From Exiguobacterium sp. s122 (GTDB lineage Bacteria; Bacillota; Bacilli; Exiguobacteriales; Exiguobacteriaceae): a stretch of DNA of 64,000 nt. The DNA is taken from NCBI RefSeq assembly GCF_018618475.1, contig NZ_JACSMD010000001.1, forward strand, positions 1,984,001-2,048,000, in the 5' to 3' direction. Positions 26,490-35,091 of this stretch are shown one piece after another; position 1 is the stretch's first letter; the number at the start of each line of letters is the position of its first letter. The notes under the pieces are model-generated. The model ran no database searches. It worked only from the letters and a program-made list of their open reading frames with translations, and was not told the DNA's origin. The position numbers were made by a program, and so were the translations under genes.

Positions 26490-26792
26490 TCACTTTTTAA
26501 TGCGGCTGACAATTGTCATCAATTCGTCAATGTACGGGTCCATGTTTTCCGTCTCACTCGCATGGACGAGACACTTCCGCATATGGCGTTCGAGCAATTG
26601 TAACTCGACTTGTTTGAGAGCGGCCTGAATCGCGGACGTCTGCGTCAAAATGTCGATGCAATAACGATCGCTCTCGACCATTTTTTGAATTCCTCGGACT
26701 TGTCCTTCGATTCGCCGGAGCCGTTTGCTGAGCGCTTCCCGCTCGGCATCGTCACGCGGAATAATCGGTTGTTCGTGCATGAATTCTTCCAT
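26490..26792 (-). CDS. csoR: Copper-sensing repressor CsoR
   Basis: This 100-residue CsoR/RcnR-family helical repressor carries the Cys-His-Cys copper site, seen as YCIDIL and ERHMRKCL. Apo-protein binds the promoter and Cu(I) releases it. ATG 26792 has GAGGTG seven bases upstream. As the first gene of the operon it controls copA and copZ and itself. Confidence 0.93.
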   Translation of the reverse strand: MEEFMHEQPIIPRDDAEREALSKRLRRIEGQVRGIQKMVESDRYCIDILTQTSAIQAALKQVELQLLERHMRKCLVHASETENMDPYIDELMTIVSRIKK

Positions 26793-26810
26793 GATTATCA
26801 CCTCATCATT

Positions 26811-26839
26811 AATATACCCCTACCCCCTAATGGTGTCAA
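26811..26839 (-). promoter_or_regulatory. csoR-copA-copZ promoter with candidate CsoR operator
   Basis: Minus strand TTGACA (complement of 26834-26839), 17 bp, TATATT (complement of 26811-26816). The spacer is the G-rich TTAGGGGGTAGGGGT, resembling the G/C-tract operators of CsoR, placed between -35 and -10 as expected for repression. Confidence 0.75.
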
Positions 26840-26850
26840 ATCCAATGCAT

Positions 26851-26876
26851 TAAAAAGAGCGACTTTCGTCGCCCTC
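26851..26876 (-). terminator. Terminator after the acyl-CoA ligase gene
   Basis: GGCGAC/GTCGCTC stem with a GAAA loop and a five-T tail on the minus strand. Confidence 0.85.
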
Positions 26877-26880
26877 TCCT

Positions 26881-28425
26881 TCAACTGCTTTGGAACGCTT
26901 CACTCTTTAAGACGGTTCGTAAAATCTTCCCGGTCGTGTTTCGTGGCAACTCCTCAATTAACTCGATCTGCGTCGGCTGTTTGTATTTCGCGAGCTTCGT
27001 CGCCGCGAATGCGCGAATGTCCTCGACTGAGACCTCCTTCCGCGTCACGACGAACGCTTTGACCGCTTCTCCTTGCTCGGCGTCCGGCACTCCGATGACC
27101 GCTGCTTCGACGATCCCGGGATGTTGATACAATACTTCTTCGACTTCGCGGGGGTAGACGTTGTAGCCACCGACAATGACCATGTCTTTCTTCCGGTCGA
27201 CGATATAGAAGTACCCGTCTTCATCGCATCTAGCCAAGTCGCCCGTATAGAGCCAGCCGTCTCGTAACGTCACGGCCGTCTCTTCTGGTAGCTTATAATA
27301 GCCTTTCATGACGTTCGGGCCGCGGACGATTAGTTCCCCGACTTCCCCGACGCCGACTTCCTCCCCGAGCTCGTCGACGATTTTGTTTTCCACGTGGACG
27401 ATGGACGGGCCAATCGAGCCGGCCTTGCGTTCCCCGTGCAGCGGATTAAAGCACGTCACCGGTGATGCTTCGGATAAGCCGTACCCTTCGAGAATCTTAC
27501 ATGCAAACGTCGATTCGAACGTCTCAAGCAACTGAACCGGAAGGCTCGCCCCACCGGATACGAAGATGCGGACATGGTTCAAGGCCGACGTATAAGCAGG
27601 CACTTTCATCGCCGTCTGCAAGAGGAAGTTGTACATCGTCGGAACGCCAGCGAAGATGCTAACACGGTGCTTCGGAACCAAGTCGAACACGTCCTGTGGC
27701 GAAAACTTCGGTAAAATGACGATGGTCGCCCCGCGTAATAGGGGCGCATTGACGATGACGGTGAGACAGAAGACGTGGAACATCGGCAACGCCGCGAGCG
27801 CTTTGTCGTCCGGTGTGATCTCTAAATACTCCCCGATGGATTGTGCGTTCGAGTACAAGTTCCGATGGGTCAAGAGGGCCCCTTTCGGTTTTCCCGTCGT
27901 TCCGCTCGTATACAAGATCACGGCAACGTCCTCTTCATCGACTTCGATGAGTTCCCCACCCGCTGTCATAAGCGCGTCGGCGAACGGTAAGAACTCGATG
28001 ACGCTACGTTCAGCTTCGGCCGGTACGTCGGCATACGGTACCGAGACGACAAGTTTCAATTGTGGCAACTGCGAGAGCGCTCCTTTCGCTTGTACGATGA
28101 GCGGCGACAAGGCGACAATCGCCTTCACATCCCCATCCAGCAAAATATATGCCATCTCGTCGGGCGTATATGTAGGATTGATTGGAATTACGACCCCACC
28201 TCGTGCGAGTACCGCAAAATACGAAATTAAAAACGCCGGGCTGTTGCCGAGGACGAGGGCAACGTGATCGCCTGGATTTACCCCTTTCGCTTCAAGCGTA
28301 GACGCCATCGCCCGCACTTGTCCTAAAAATTGTTCGTAGCTGACCGTGTCTTCCCCAAACACATAAGCCGCTTTTGCTGGATGTTCAGCCACTACATTGC
28401 GTAACGCCGTGACTAAGTTTGCCAT
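26881..28425 (-). CDS. Long-chain fatty-acid-CoA ligase (AMP-forming)
   Basis: This 514-residue acyl-adenylate-forming enzyme has the P-loop VILYTSGTTGKPKGALLTH near residue 175, a GYGLSEASPV adenine-binding motif, the YTGDLAR motif and a C-terminal GGYNVYPREVEE hinge with catalytic Lys in the TGKILR motif near the end. It activates fatty acids to acyl-CoA for beta-oxidation or lipid recycling. It resembles LcfA/FadD enzymes; chain-length preference cannot be read. It stands alone between terminators. Confidence 0.9.
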   Translation of the reverse strand: MANLVTALRNVVAEHPAKAAYVFGEDTVSYEQFLGQVRAMASTLEAKGVNPGDHVALVLGNSPAFLISYFAVLARGGVVIPINPTYTPDEMAYILLDGDVKAIVALSPLIVQAKGALSQLPQLKLVVSVPYADVPAEAERSVIEFLPFADALMTAGGELIEVDEEDVAVILYTSGTTGKPKGALLTHRNLYSNAQSIGEYLEITPDDKALAALPMFHVFCLTVIVNAPLLRGATIVILPKFSPQDVFDLVPKHRVSIFAGVPTMYNFLLQTAMKVPAYTSALNHVRIFVSGGASLPVQLLETFESTFACKILEGYGLSEASPVTCFNPLHGERKAGSIGPSIVHVENKIVDELGEEVGVGEVGELIVRGPNVMKGYYKLPEETAVTLRDGWLYTGDLARCDEDGYFYIVDRKKDMVIVGGYNVYPREVEEVLYQHPGIVEAAVIGVPDAEQGEAVKAFVVTRKEVSVEDIRAFAATKLAKYKQPTQIELIEELPRNTTGKILRTVLKSEAFQSS

Positions 28426-28469
28426 AGTAATCCCCCTTTGAATGAATGACGGTTCACTTTCACGCCGTA

Positions 28470-28502
28470 AAAAAGAGCACGGGGTCCGCGCTCTTTTTTA
28501 GT
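28470..28502. terminator. Bidirectional terminator
   Basis: A near-palindrome, GAGC-x-CGG with CCG-x-GCTC around GGT, is bounded by A6 and T6. It lies behind the IIA-like gene and ahead of the ligase gene. Confidence 0.88.
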
Positions 28503-28526
28503 TAATTCTATTGTACATGAAACCCT

Positions 28527-29000
28527 TTAGGAAGAAAACGCTTTCAAATCCATCGTCTGTAAATGGTATAACCCGCTCCGACTCTTAATGTGGGCGAGCG
28601 CTTGTAGCGCCTCATCATTCATCAACAAATCGTCCATCAATTTATGGAACGCTTCCCGTCTCGCCTCCGTTATCGCGGTAACGAAAAACAACATTTCCGC
28701 CCGGATCGGTTCGCCCGTAATGCTGACGACGTCGAACGGGTGATTCAAGTGAAGTAAGGCAATCCCGTCTTTACGCGTCACGTGGCGTGGTACATCGATG
28801 ACGGCGACCGGAACAGCCACATCCGCCACCCCGGACGGAATCGTCTGCTCTTGCTCAAGTACCGCTTGAGTGAACAGTTCATTGACGACTCCTCTTCCTT
28901 CTAACTCTAATCCGATTGCTCGAACAGCTCGCTCGAACGTCGGTTGATTGGTCACCCACAGCTGGTTCGTCTCCATCCATTCCGTGATGAAACGGTACAT
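28527..29000 (-). CDS. PTS IIA type-2-like protein lacking the active-site histidine
   Basis: This 157-residue protein has the size and pattern of galactitol/fructose-type EIIA domains: an N-terminal helix with a short hydrophobic strand, ALLHLNHPFDVVSITGEPI, a FFVTAITEARREAF strand-helix and a C-terminal LMDDLLMNDEALQALAHI helix. Where active EIIA proteins read GVAIPHTDPEHV, this reads VAVPVAVIDVPRHV, so the phospho-accepting His appears replaced by Val. ATG 29000 has GAGGAGG seven bases upstream; an in-frame ATG 16 codons earlier also has GAGGAG but falls inside the TTGCCG-17-TATCAT promoter. There is no EIIB or EIIC next to it. A regulatory or vestigial role is inference; the family call is moderate. 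Confidence 0.55.
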   Translation of the reverse strand: MYRFITEWMETNQLWVTNQPTFERAVRAIGLELEGRGVVNELFTQAVLEQEQTIPSGVADVAVPVAVIDVPRHVTRKDGIALLHLNHPFDVVSITGEPIRAEMLFFVTAITEARREAFHKLMDDLLMNDEALQALAHIKSRSGLYHLQTMDLKAFSS

Positions 29001-29103
29001 CTCGATTCCTCCTCGACGTCTTCTTAAAGAGAGGCTTGCACTAAACATGATACGCTTCTCCTCGATTCGCGGCAACGTAACCCGCGATGTTTCACGAAAC
29101 CGC

Positions 29104-29135
29104 CAAAAAAGGGACAGCCTCACATGGAGACCGTC
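29104..29135 (-). terminator. Terminator after lplJ
   Basis: GGGACGG pairs with CTGTCCC around the intervening loop, followed by six T on the minus strand. Confidence 0.75.
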
Positions 29136-29152
29136 CCGACTGTGCATCCGCT

Positions 29153-30142
29153 TCAGCTAATGAGATCGACAAGTTCTTCGAGCTCGACGTTACCGAAGTA
29201 ATGTTTGATATCAAGGTGTGACAATTGTTCCCGAATCGCGCTGCGTTCGAAGCGCGTTCCGACGAGCGCCTGCTCGACGTCATGAATCTCGCCGACACCG
29301 AAGAAGTCACCGTAAATCTTCGCCTCGGTGATCGTACCTTTATTGACGTTCAAGCGGACGTCAATCGTCCCGATTGGGAAGCGACGTTTCGACTCGACGT
29401 CAAACTTTGGTGACTTCCCAAAGTTCCAATCCCAGTTCGCATACCGTTCCTTCGAGATGTCTTGGACGATCTCCCAGTCTTCATCACGAAGCACGTAACG
29501 CTCTGGCTCTTTGCCGTCGTAAATCGAATGGAGCAGCGCCTCGATAAAGTGCTCCATCGCCATCTCGTTCTCTAAAAACTCGGTGATGTTCGCGACGCGG
29601 CTTCGGACCGATTTGATGCCTTTCGAGCGCATCTTTTCCTCAGAGACGTTAAGCGAGTTGACGACTTCCTCGATGTTCGAGTTGAACATGAGCGTCCCGT
29701 GGCTGAACATACGGCCACGTGTCGTGAACTGGGCGTTTCCACTGATTTTGCGTTCGCCGACTTGGATGTCGTTACGTCCTGTCAACTCGGCGTCGACACC
29801 GAGTTGTTTGAGCGCATCGACAATCGGTTGCGTGAACTTCTTGTAGTTATTGAACGAGTTCCCATCGTCTTTCGTGATGAAGCTGAAGTTCAAGTTGCCT
29901 TCATCATGATAGACGGCGCCACCGCCTGAAAGACGACGAACGACGTCGATGCCGTTCTCTTCAATATACTTCAAGTTTACTTCTTCCGACGTATTCTGGT
30001 TTTTACCGATGATAATGGACGGCCCGTTAATATAGAACAAGAAGTAATCCTCATGTTCGACGTTCAAATGTTTGAGAATGTACTCCTCGACCGCTAAGTT
30101 GATCTTTGGGTCCCGGATGTCCGGATTGAAGATGAATTTCAC
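29153..30142 (-). CDS. lplJ: Lipoate-protein ligase
   Basis: The 329-residue LplA/LplJ-type enzyme activates lipoate with ATP and attaches it to E2 or GcvH lysines. The family motif RRLSGGGAVYHDEGNLNFSF is near residue 70, with GRNDIQVGERKISGNAQ near 135 and the C-terminal accessory domain present. It starts at GTG 30142, eight bases after AGGAGG. Monocistronic. Supports lipoate scavenging by 2-oxoacid dehydrogenases. Confidence 0.93.
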   Translation of the reverse strand: MKFIFNPDIRDPKINLAVEEYILKHLNVEHEDYFLFYINGPSIIIGKNQNTSEEVNLKYIEENGIDVVRRLSGGGAVYHDEGNLNFSFITKDDGNSFNNYKKFTQPIVDALKQLGVDAELTGRNDIQVGERKISGNAQFTTRGRMFSHGTLMFNSNIEEVVNSLNVSEEKMRSKGIKSVRSRVANITEFLENEMAMEHFIEALLHSIYDGKEPERYVLRDEDWEIVQDISKERYANWDWNFGKSPKFDVESKRRFPIGTIDVRLNVNKGTITEAKIYGDFFGVGEIHDVEQALVGTRFERSAIREQLSHLDIKHYFGNVELEELVDLIS

Positions 30143-30211
30143 GCTGTTTGTCCTCCTAATGACTAGTCATACGTTCATTATACGAGACGACCGCTCGACC
30201 CGACAAATGAA

Positions 30212-31099
30212 TTACTTCCATTCCCCGTTCATGACGCGCTTCAATGCTTTCGCAACACCGTACTCATCGTGTCGCTCGGTCACGTGATCGCTTATTTTAA
30301 TCAACTCTTCGTGGCTGTTCGCCATGGCGATGCCTTTTCCAGCCACTTCGAACATCGGGACGTCATTCAAATTATCCCCGATGACGACGACCTCTGACAA
30401 ATCGACGCCGAAATGTTCAGCGAGTTTCGTGACGCCGTGTCCTTTGTCGGCTCCGTTCGCCATCACCTCGATGTTATCGTTACCAGACGAAGTCACGTAT
30501 ACGCCGTCGACTTGTTCATCGATTTCGGCCCATAAGGCGGACATTTTCTCAAAATGACTTGAGAAGGCGATAAATTTGTAAACACGTCCTGCTTCATTCT
30601 TAATGAAGTGCTCGATGTCCTCGACCAGTTTCACATCTTCGTTCACGTAATAGCGTTTGCGGAAGAACTCATACATCTCGAGTGAACGATCGTCGCCGTT
30701 TTGCTTCAAATTCTCCATCGCGGCTTCGATTAAATCCATGCGGCTCGCCACAAGCCCCGCCTCCGAGTACATCTCATAGAAGACGTCCGCGTATTTATGA
30801 TCTTGATGAAGCACAGAGACGACTTGCAACGCTTCTTCTGTCGTCAAGTCAATCTCGTGGAGCACTTCACCTGTCTCCGTCAACACGCGTCCCCCGTTTG
30901 ACGAGACGATGGGGCATGAAAGGCCGACCTCGTCGAGAATTTCTTTCGCATTGAAATAATTACGTCCCGTCGCAATCGCAAAGCGAATCCCTTGCGCTTC
31001 CGCCTCCCGGACGACATCTGCCGTCTCTTTTGCGATATGCGTATGGTTATGCAAAATCGTGCCATCCATATCCGATACGAAAAGTTTGTACGTTGCCAT
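30212..31099 (-). CDS. Cof-type HAD hydrolase
   Basis: This 295-residue HAD phosphatase of the IIB Cof family has motif I FVSDMDGTILHNH, motif II SSNGG, and motifs III/IV with KGHGVTKLAEHFG and VIGDNLNDVPMF. Such enzymes dephosphorylate sugar phosphates, flavin or PLP compounds; the substrate here is unknown. ATG 31099 is nine bases from AGGAG; the ATG two codons earlier is too close. It lies between lplJ and hemY but has its own spacing on both sides. Confidence 0.88.
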   Translation of the reverse strand: MATYKLFVSDMDGTILHNHTHIAKETADVVREAEAQGIRFAIATGRNYFNAKEILDEVGLSCPIVSSNGGRVLTETGEVLHEIDLTTEEALQVVSVLHQDHKYADVFYEMYSEAGLVASRMDLIEAAMENLKQNGDDRSLEMYEFFRKRYYVNEDVKLVEDIEHFIKNEAGRVYKFIAFSSHFEKMSALWAEIDEQVDGVYVTSSGNDNIEVMANGADKGHGVTKLAEHFGVDLSEVVVIGDNLNDVPMFEVAGKGIAMANSHEELIKISDHVTERHDEYGVAKALKRVMNGEWK

Positions 31100-31140
31100 C
31101 AACATCCACTCCTTTTTCTGTTTCGCTCTTAACTATAACA

Positions 31141-31177
31141 AAAAGAGAGGCGTTCGGAAAAATCCAACACCTCTCTT
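31141..31177 (-). terminator. Terminator after hemY
   Basis: GAGAGG-x-GTT pairs with AAC-x-CCTCTC around a T-rich loop, with a TTTTTG tail on the minus strand. Confidence 0.82.
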
Positions 31178-31187
31178 CACAAAAAGC

Positions 31188-32573
31188 TTACAGTCGCTCG
31201 CTTAACGAATTTATCTGTTCATGGACGCTCTTGATGCAGTCCGGCATGCCAATCCCGTCGTAGGCGATGCCAGCTAACAGCACCCCCGGATAAACCCTAC
31301 CCATTTCAGCACGAAGCGCGCGCACCCGGTCCGAATGGAAGACGGCGTAAGGTGGTAAGCCATCGCGAAGCCGACTGACGACGGTCTCGAGCGGCGCGCC
31401 TTTAATCGTCATCAAACGACCGAGGTCGTCAAGTGCGGTCGATACAATCGTCTCGTCAGACGCCTCGACGATTGCATCAGCTCCAGGACGTCCGAGAAAG
31501 ACGCGCAACACGTGATACCCTTCTGGTACCGCATGCGGCCATTTTTGATCGATGAACGTGCATGCCGTAATCGTCACGTCCGCTTCTTGACTCGTCACGA
31601 ACCCTGTCCCGACGAACGGTAGCTCGATATCTTCTTCTTTAAAGACAAGCGAACATGTGGCAGTCGCGTGCGGTTTCATGTCTGCCAAAAAGTCGCTGTC
31701 GACTTTCGGTAAGAATTGACGGATGAGGCGCGGCGGTACGGTCAAGACGAGGTGATCGGCCTCTTTGTCGCCACGATTCGTAAGTAGCCGATACCCCTCT
31801 TCGGTTTCCTCCACGTGTTCGACAAAGCAGTTCAAGACGATTTCGGTCCGCTCTAAACGTTCCGCGAGACGGTCGGTAAGCGACTTCAAGCCGCGCTTGA
31901 GCGAGGCAAACTGCCCCACTTTCTTCGCCCCGACTTCCGCGACGCGCTGTTCGGGACGAAGATGACGCATGCCTTCATACAAGTTGCCGTGTTTCTTCTC
32001 CCCTTCAATGAACTGCGGGAAGGTCGACAAGGCGCTCATCTTGTCGATATCCCCTGCATAGATGCCCGACAAGAGCGGTTCAATCAAGCGGTCGACAATC
32101 GGGTCGCCGACACGTTCACGTAAATACAGCCCGAGCGACACGTCCGTCTCTGGCGGCTCGACGTCCGGTGGTGAGAGGAGCATCGATCGGAGCTCAGCAT
32201 GTTCTTCCTCCGATAAGAGCGTCGTATCTTTGAACGCATCGACATCGAGCGGAATGCCCATGACCGTTTGTTTCGGGATGGGATGTAACCCGTCATGATG
32301 GAGGACATACGCCTGACCGACGCCATTGCGTACAATTTCATCACCGAGACCGACCTCATGAATCAAGTCCGTCATCGCCGTCTTTCGGAACACGTAAGAA
32401 TCTGGGCCCCGTTCGACCGCAAACTCTCCCGTCTCAAACGTATCGATTTTCCCACCGAGGCGGTCTGTCGCCTCGAGCAACGTGATCGTCACGTCTTCTG
32501 GCAAATACTTCTCGGCATAAAAAGCGGCGGTGAGACCTGTGATCCCACCACCGACAATCGTCACATTACGCAT
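31188..32573 (-). CDS. hemY: Coproporphyrinogen III / protoporphyrinogen oxidase
   Basis: This 461-residue FAD flavoprotein has [17 protein letters not shown] at the N-terminus, [23 protein letters not shown], and the C-terminal [16 protein letters not shown]. In Firmicutes HemY (CgoX) oxidises coproporphyrinogen III to coproporphyrin III in the coproporphyrin-dependent haem route. It is the third gene of hemE-hemH-hemY and overlaps hemH by eight bases. Confidence 0.93.
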   Translation of the reverse strand: MRNVTIVGGGITGLTAAFYAEKYLPEDVTITLLEATDRLGGKIDTFETGEFAVERGPDSYVFRKTAMTDLIHEVGLGDEIVRNGVGQAYVLHHDGLHPIPKQTVMGIPLDVDAFKDTTLLSEEEHAELRSMLLSPPDVEPPETDVSLGLYLRERVGDPIVDRLIEPLLSGIYAGDIDKMSALSTFPQFIEGEKKHGNLYEGMRHLRPEQRVAEVGAKKVGQFASLKRGLKSLTDRLAERLERTEIVLNCFVEHVEETEEGYRLLTNRGDKEADHLVLTVPPRLIRQFLPKVDSDFLADMKPHATATCSLVFKEEDIELPFVGTGFVTSQEADVTITACTFIDQKWPHAVPEGYHVLRVFLGRPGADAIVEASDETIVSTALDDLGRLMTIKGAPLETVVSRLRDGLPPYAVFHSDRVRALRAEMGRVYPGVLLAGIAYDGIGMPDCIKSVHEQINSLSERL

Positions 32574-33495
32574 GATGCACGATCACGCTTTCCATCCGAT
32601 CCGCGATGGCTTCGATAAAGCTCCGCTCCGCGTTTGGCATGTCTGGACGCGCGTAGTGAACGCCTAAACGGTCACAAACGACTTTACACTCGACGTCGTT
32701 ATCGAAGAGCACCTCGAGGTGATCCGCGACGAACCCGACCGGCGTATAGACGAACGCTTCATATCCATGCTTTTCATAAAGTTCAGCTGTCAAATCTTGG
32801 ACATCTGGTCCAATCCACGGGTCCGGCGTGTTGCCTTCCGACTGCCAGCCAACTTCGTAGTGTGGCACGCCAGCTGCCTGCGCAATTTTGTCTGCCGTCT
32901 CTTTCAATTGATCTGGGTACGGGTCGCCACCTGCTAAAATCTTCTCAGGAAGACTGTGCGCCGAGACGATAAGACACGCCTTCTCGGCCGGGACTGGCAA
33001 GTTCGCAAACGTCGCCTTAATCGCTTCAGCCCACCAGTTGATGAACTTCGGCTCGTCATACCACGACTCGACCGAGCGAATCTCGATGCCGTATTTCGCG
33101 GCTTCTTCGTGCGCGCGGCCGTTGTACGACTTGACGCTATACGACGAATAGTGCGGTGCCAATACGACCGAGACTGCTTCTTTAATGCCGTCGTTCGCCA
33201 TTTGCGCGACCGCATCCTCGACGAACGGCTCGATATGCTTCAAACCGATATACAGTTTGAACTCGATTTCACCGACGTGACGCTCGTTCAAGATATCGCG
33301 AAGCGTTTCCGCTTGGTCGATTGTGATTTTTGCGAGCGGCGACACGCCGCCGATTGCTTCGTAGCGCTCCGTCAAATCTTGGAGCGCCTCCGGAGAAGGC
33401 TTACGCCCATAACGGATGTGCGTGTAATAACGCTCGATATCTTCCGGTTTGTACGGTGTCCCATATGCCATGACGAGTAATCCGACTGTTTTCAT
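32566..33495 (-). CDS. hemH: Coproporphyrin ferrochelatase
   Basis: This 309-residue ferrochelatase (also named cpfC) inserts Fe2+ into coproporphyrin III. Conserved parts include [22 protein letters not shown], the [10 protein letters not shown] motif carrying the metal-binding His near residue 185, and [12 protein letters not shown] with the catalytic Glu near residue 265. It overlaps hemE by four bases and hemY by eight, indicating tight translational coupling. ChdC (HemQ), the next enzyme, is not in the window. Confidence 0.94.
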   Translation of the reverse strand: MKTVGLLVMAYGTPYKPEDIERYYTHIRYGRKPSPEALQDLTERYEAIGGVSPLAKITIDQAETLRDILNERHVGEIEFKLYIGLKHIEPFVEDAVAQMANDGIKEAVSVVLAPHYSSYSVKSYNGRAHEEAAKYGIEIRSVESWYDEPKFINWWAEAIKATFANLPVPAEKACLIVSAHSLPEKILAGGDPYPDQLKETADKIAQAAGVPHYEVGWQSEGNTPDPWIGPDVQDLTAELYEKHGYEAFVYTPVGFVADHLEVLFDNDVECKVVCDRLGVHYARPDMPNAERSFIEAIADRMESVIVHHA

Positions 33496-34541
33496 AATGA
33501 TTTGCCTCCCATTTTTTCACGTGAGTAGTCATGAATGAATGCTGTCAATTTGACGAGTACGGCTGGATCGACTTCCGGGAACACCCCATGTCCCAAGTTG
33601 AAGACGTATCCGGGTTGCTTCATGCCTTCATCGAGAATTTCTTTCACTTTCGCTTCGATGACCGGCCACGGTGCGAGCAAGTAAGACGGATCTAAGTTCC
33701 CTTGGACCGCTTTCGTGATGCCGCGTCCACGGGCTTCTTCTACAGACAAACGCCAATCGAGACCGACGACGTCAAGCGGCAAGTCGTGCCACTCTTCGAC
33801 TTGGTGACTCGCCCCGACACCATGCATGATGAGCGGAATGTCGAGTCCACGTAGTTCGCGGAAAATCCGTTCTGTCGTCGGCTTAATATAGCGCGCATAG
33901 TCTTTCCGACTAAGTGTGCCGACCCATGAATCAAACAATTGGAACGCTTGAATCCCTGCTTCCGCCTGTGCTTTCGCATACGTGATGACCATATCGCCTA
34001 ACTTCTCCATGAGTGCGTTCCACACTTCTGGCTCAGCGTACATGAGCGCTTTCGTACGATGGTAGTTCCGTGATGGACCACCTTCAATCATGTAACTCGC
34101 GAGCGTGAACGGCGCGCCCGAAAAACCGATAAGCGGCACGTCGAGGCGCTGCCGGAGCAAACGAATCGTCTCGAACACGTATGAGATGTCATCCGGATTG
34201 AGTGGTTTCAAGCTTTCCACGTCCGCCATCGTCCGATATGGATTGTCAATGACCGGACCGATGCCGCTCTTGATTTCCACATCGACACCCATCGACGGGA
34301 GCGGTGTCATGATGTCTTTATATAGAATGGCCGCGTCGACGCCGAGTTGCTTGACCGGGAGTTCGGTCACGTACGCACACAATTCTGGGTCGTGTGTGAT
34401 CTCGAACAATGTCCTCGTCTTTTTAATCTCCCGATATTCCGGCTGATAGCGTCCCGCTTGGCGCATGTACCAGACGGGCACATAGTCTGTCGCCTCTCCT
34501 CGAAACGCCTTTAAAATAGTATCGTTCATACGTCGCGTCAT
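33492..34541 (-). CDS. hemE: Uroporphyrinogen decarboxylase
   Basis: The 349-residue enzyme converts uroporphyrinogen III to coproporphyrinogen III. The signature [18 protein letters not shown] is near the N-terminus, [15 protein letters not shown] near residue 145, and [13 protein letters not shown] near the C-terminus. It opens the hemEHY operon. GGGGAA lies directly before ATG 34541; an in-frame ATG four codons later is the alternative start. Confidence 0.95.
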   Translation of the reverse strand: MTRRMNDTILKAFRGEATDYVPVWYMRQAGRYQPEYREIKKTRTLFEITHDPELCAYVTELPVKQLGVDAAILYKDIMTPLPSMGVDVEIKSGIGPVIDNPYRTMADVESLKPLNPDDISYVFETIRLLRQRLDVPLIGFSGAPFTLASYMIEGGPSRNYHRTKALMYAEPEVWNALMEKLGDMVITYAKAQAEAGIQAFQLFDSWVGTLSRKDYARYIKPTTERIFRELRGLDIPLIMHGVGASHQVEEWHDLPLDVVGLDWRLSVEEARGRGITKAVQGNLDPSYLLAPWPVIEAKVKEILDEGMKQPGYVFNLGHGVFPEVDPAVLVKLTAFIHDYSREKMGGKSL

Positions 34542-34595
34542 TCCCCTCTTTAATTCTCCTACACTCTTCTTCTATAGGTATGTGAACTCAAAAAC

Positions 34596-34627
34596 ATTAT
34601 ACAGAAATTAATTAGAATAATGCTAAT
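34596..34627 (-). promoter_or_regulatory. hemE operon promoter region with dyad
   Basis: A minus-strand TATAAT (complement of 34596-34601) lies about 55 bases before hemE; the -35 is poor. A 17-base dyad, ATTAG-N7-CTAAT (34611-34627), covers the -35 position and could bind a regulator that is not identified. Confidence 0.4.
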
Positions 34628-34657
34628 GTGAAGCATTTTCATTGTGTTTTCTTTGTG

Positions 34658-34963
34658 TCATTTGTTTGTCGGATAGGTTCGGAACGCCGAATTCAGCTGG
34701 CCACGGATAAGGTCGTCCCGCTGTTTCGTCGACAGCCGCTTCTCCCGCTCCTTGATGTCTTGAATGCGCCAACCGTCCTCTAACTTCGAGGCGACGTCAA
34801 TCAATCGTTCGACGTCATGGAAAGAATATTTACGTGAACCGCCTTTCGTCCGCTCCGGGAAGATGAGCCCTTTCGCTTCATAATACCGGATTTGGCGCTC
34901 AGAAAGTCCTGTTAATTCTGTGATGACGCCCATTCCAATCACTTTCTTCGTTTTATAGTCCAC
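34658..34963 (-). CDS. tnrA: Nitrogen regulator TnrA (MerR family)
   Basis: This 101-residue MerR-family regulator has ELTGLSERQIRYYEAKGLIFP and KGGSRKYSFHDVERLIDVASKLEDG, matching TnrA/GlnR. The short tail RGQLNSAFRTYPTNK resembles the glutamine-synthetase-binding C-terminus of TnrA (GQLNAHFRYKNR) rather than the longer GlnR tail. It would activate nitrogen-scavenging genes when glutamine is scarce. It starts at GTG 34963, nine bases after AGGGAGG. It is divergent from amtB with a shared binding site. Confidence 0.88.
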   Translation of the reverse strand: MDYKTKKVIGMGVITELTGLSERQIRYYEAKGLIFPERTKGGSRKYSFHDVERLIDVASKLEDGWRIQDIKEREKRLSTKQRDDLIRGQLNSAFRTYPTNK

Positions 34964-34991
34964 CTCATCCGACCTCCCTTTTAAAAAACTA

Positions 34992-35008
34992 TGTCAGATA
35001 ATCTGACA
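34992..35008. promoter_or_regulatory. TnrA/GlnR binding site
   Basis: TGTCAGATAATCTGACA is a perfect match to the TnrA/GlnR consensus TGTNA-N7-TNACA and is itself a dyad. It sits between tnrA and amtB, 29 bases from the tnrA start and 83 from the amtB start, so it can serve autoregulation and amtB activation. Confidence 0.9.
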
Positions 35009-35091
35009 AAATGCAATCCACCTTGTTGTTTCCGCATTACACTGAAAACAACTTTTCACTCACACCGACGAAAAAAAGGAGGAATCGCATC

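Noticed and set aside
28531-28546. cre-like sequence TGAAAGCGTTTTCT (minus strand) at the end of the IIA-like gene
   Set aside because: It lies in the last codons, far from any promoter, and misses the consensus at the end; probably coding chance.
35011-35091. N-terminal extension of amtB
   Set aside because: The upstream ATG is next to the TnrA box with no ribosome site; the 27 residues are not transporter-like. ATG 35092 has AAGGAGG.
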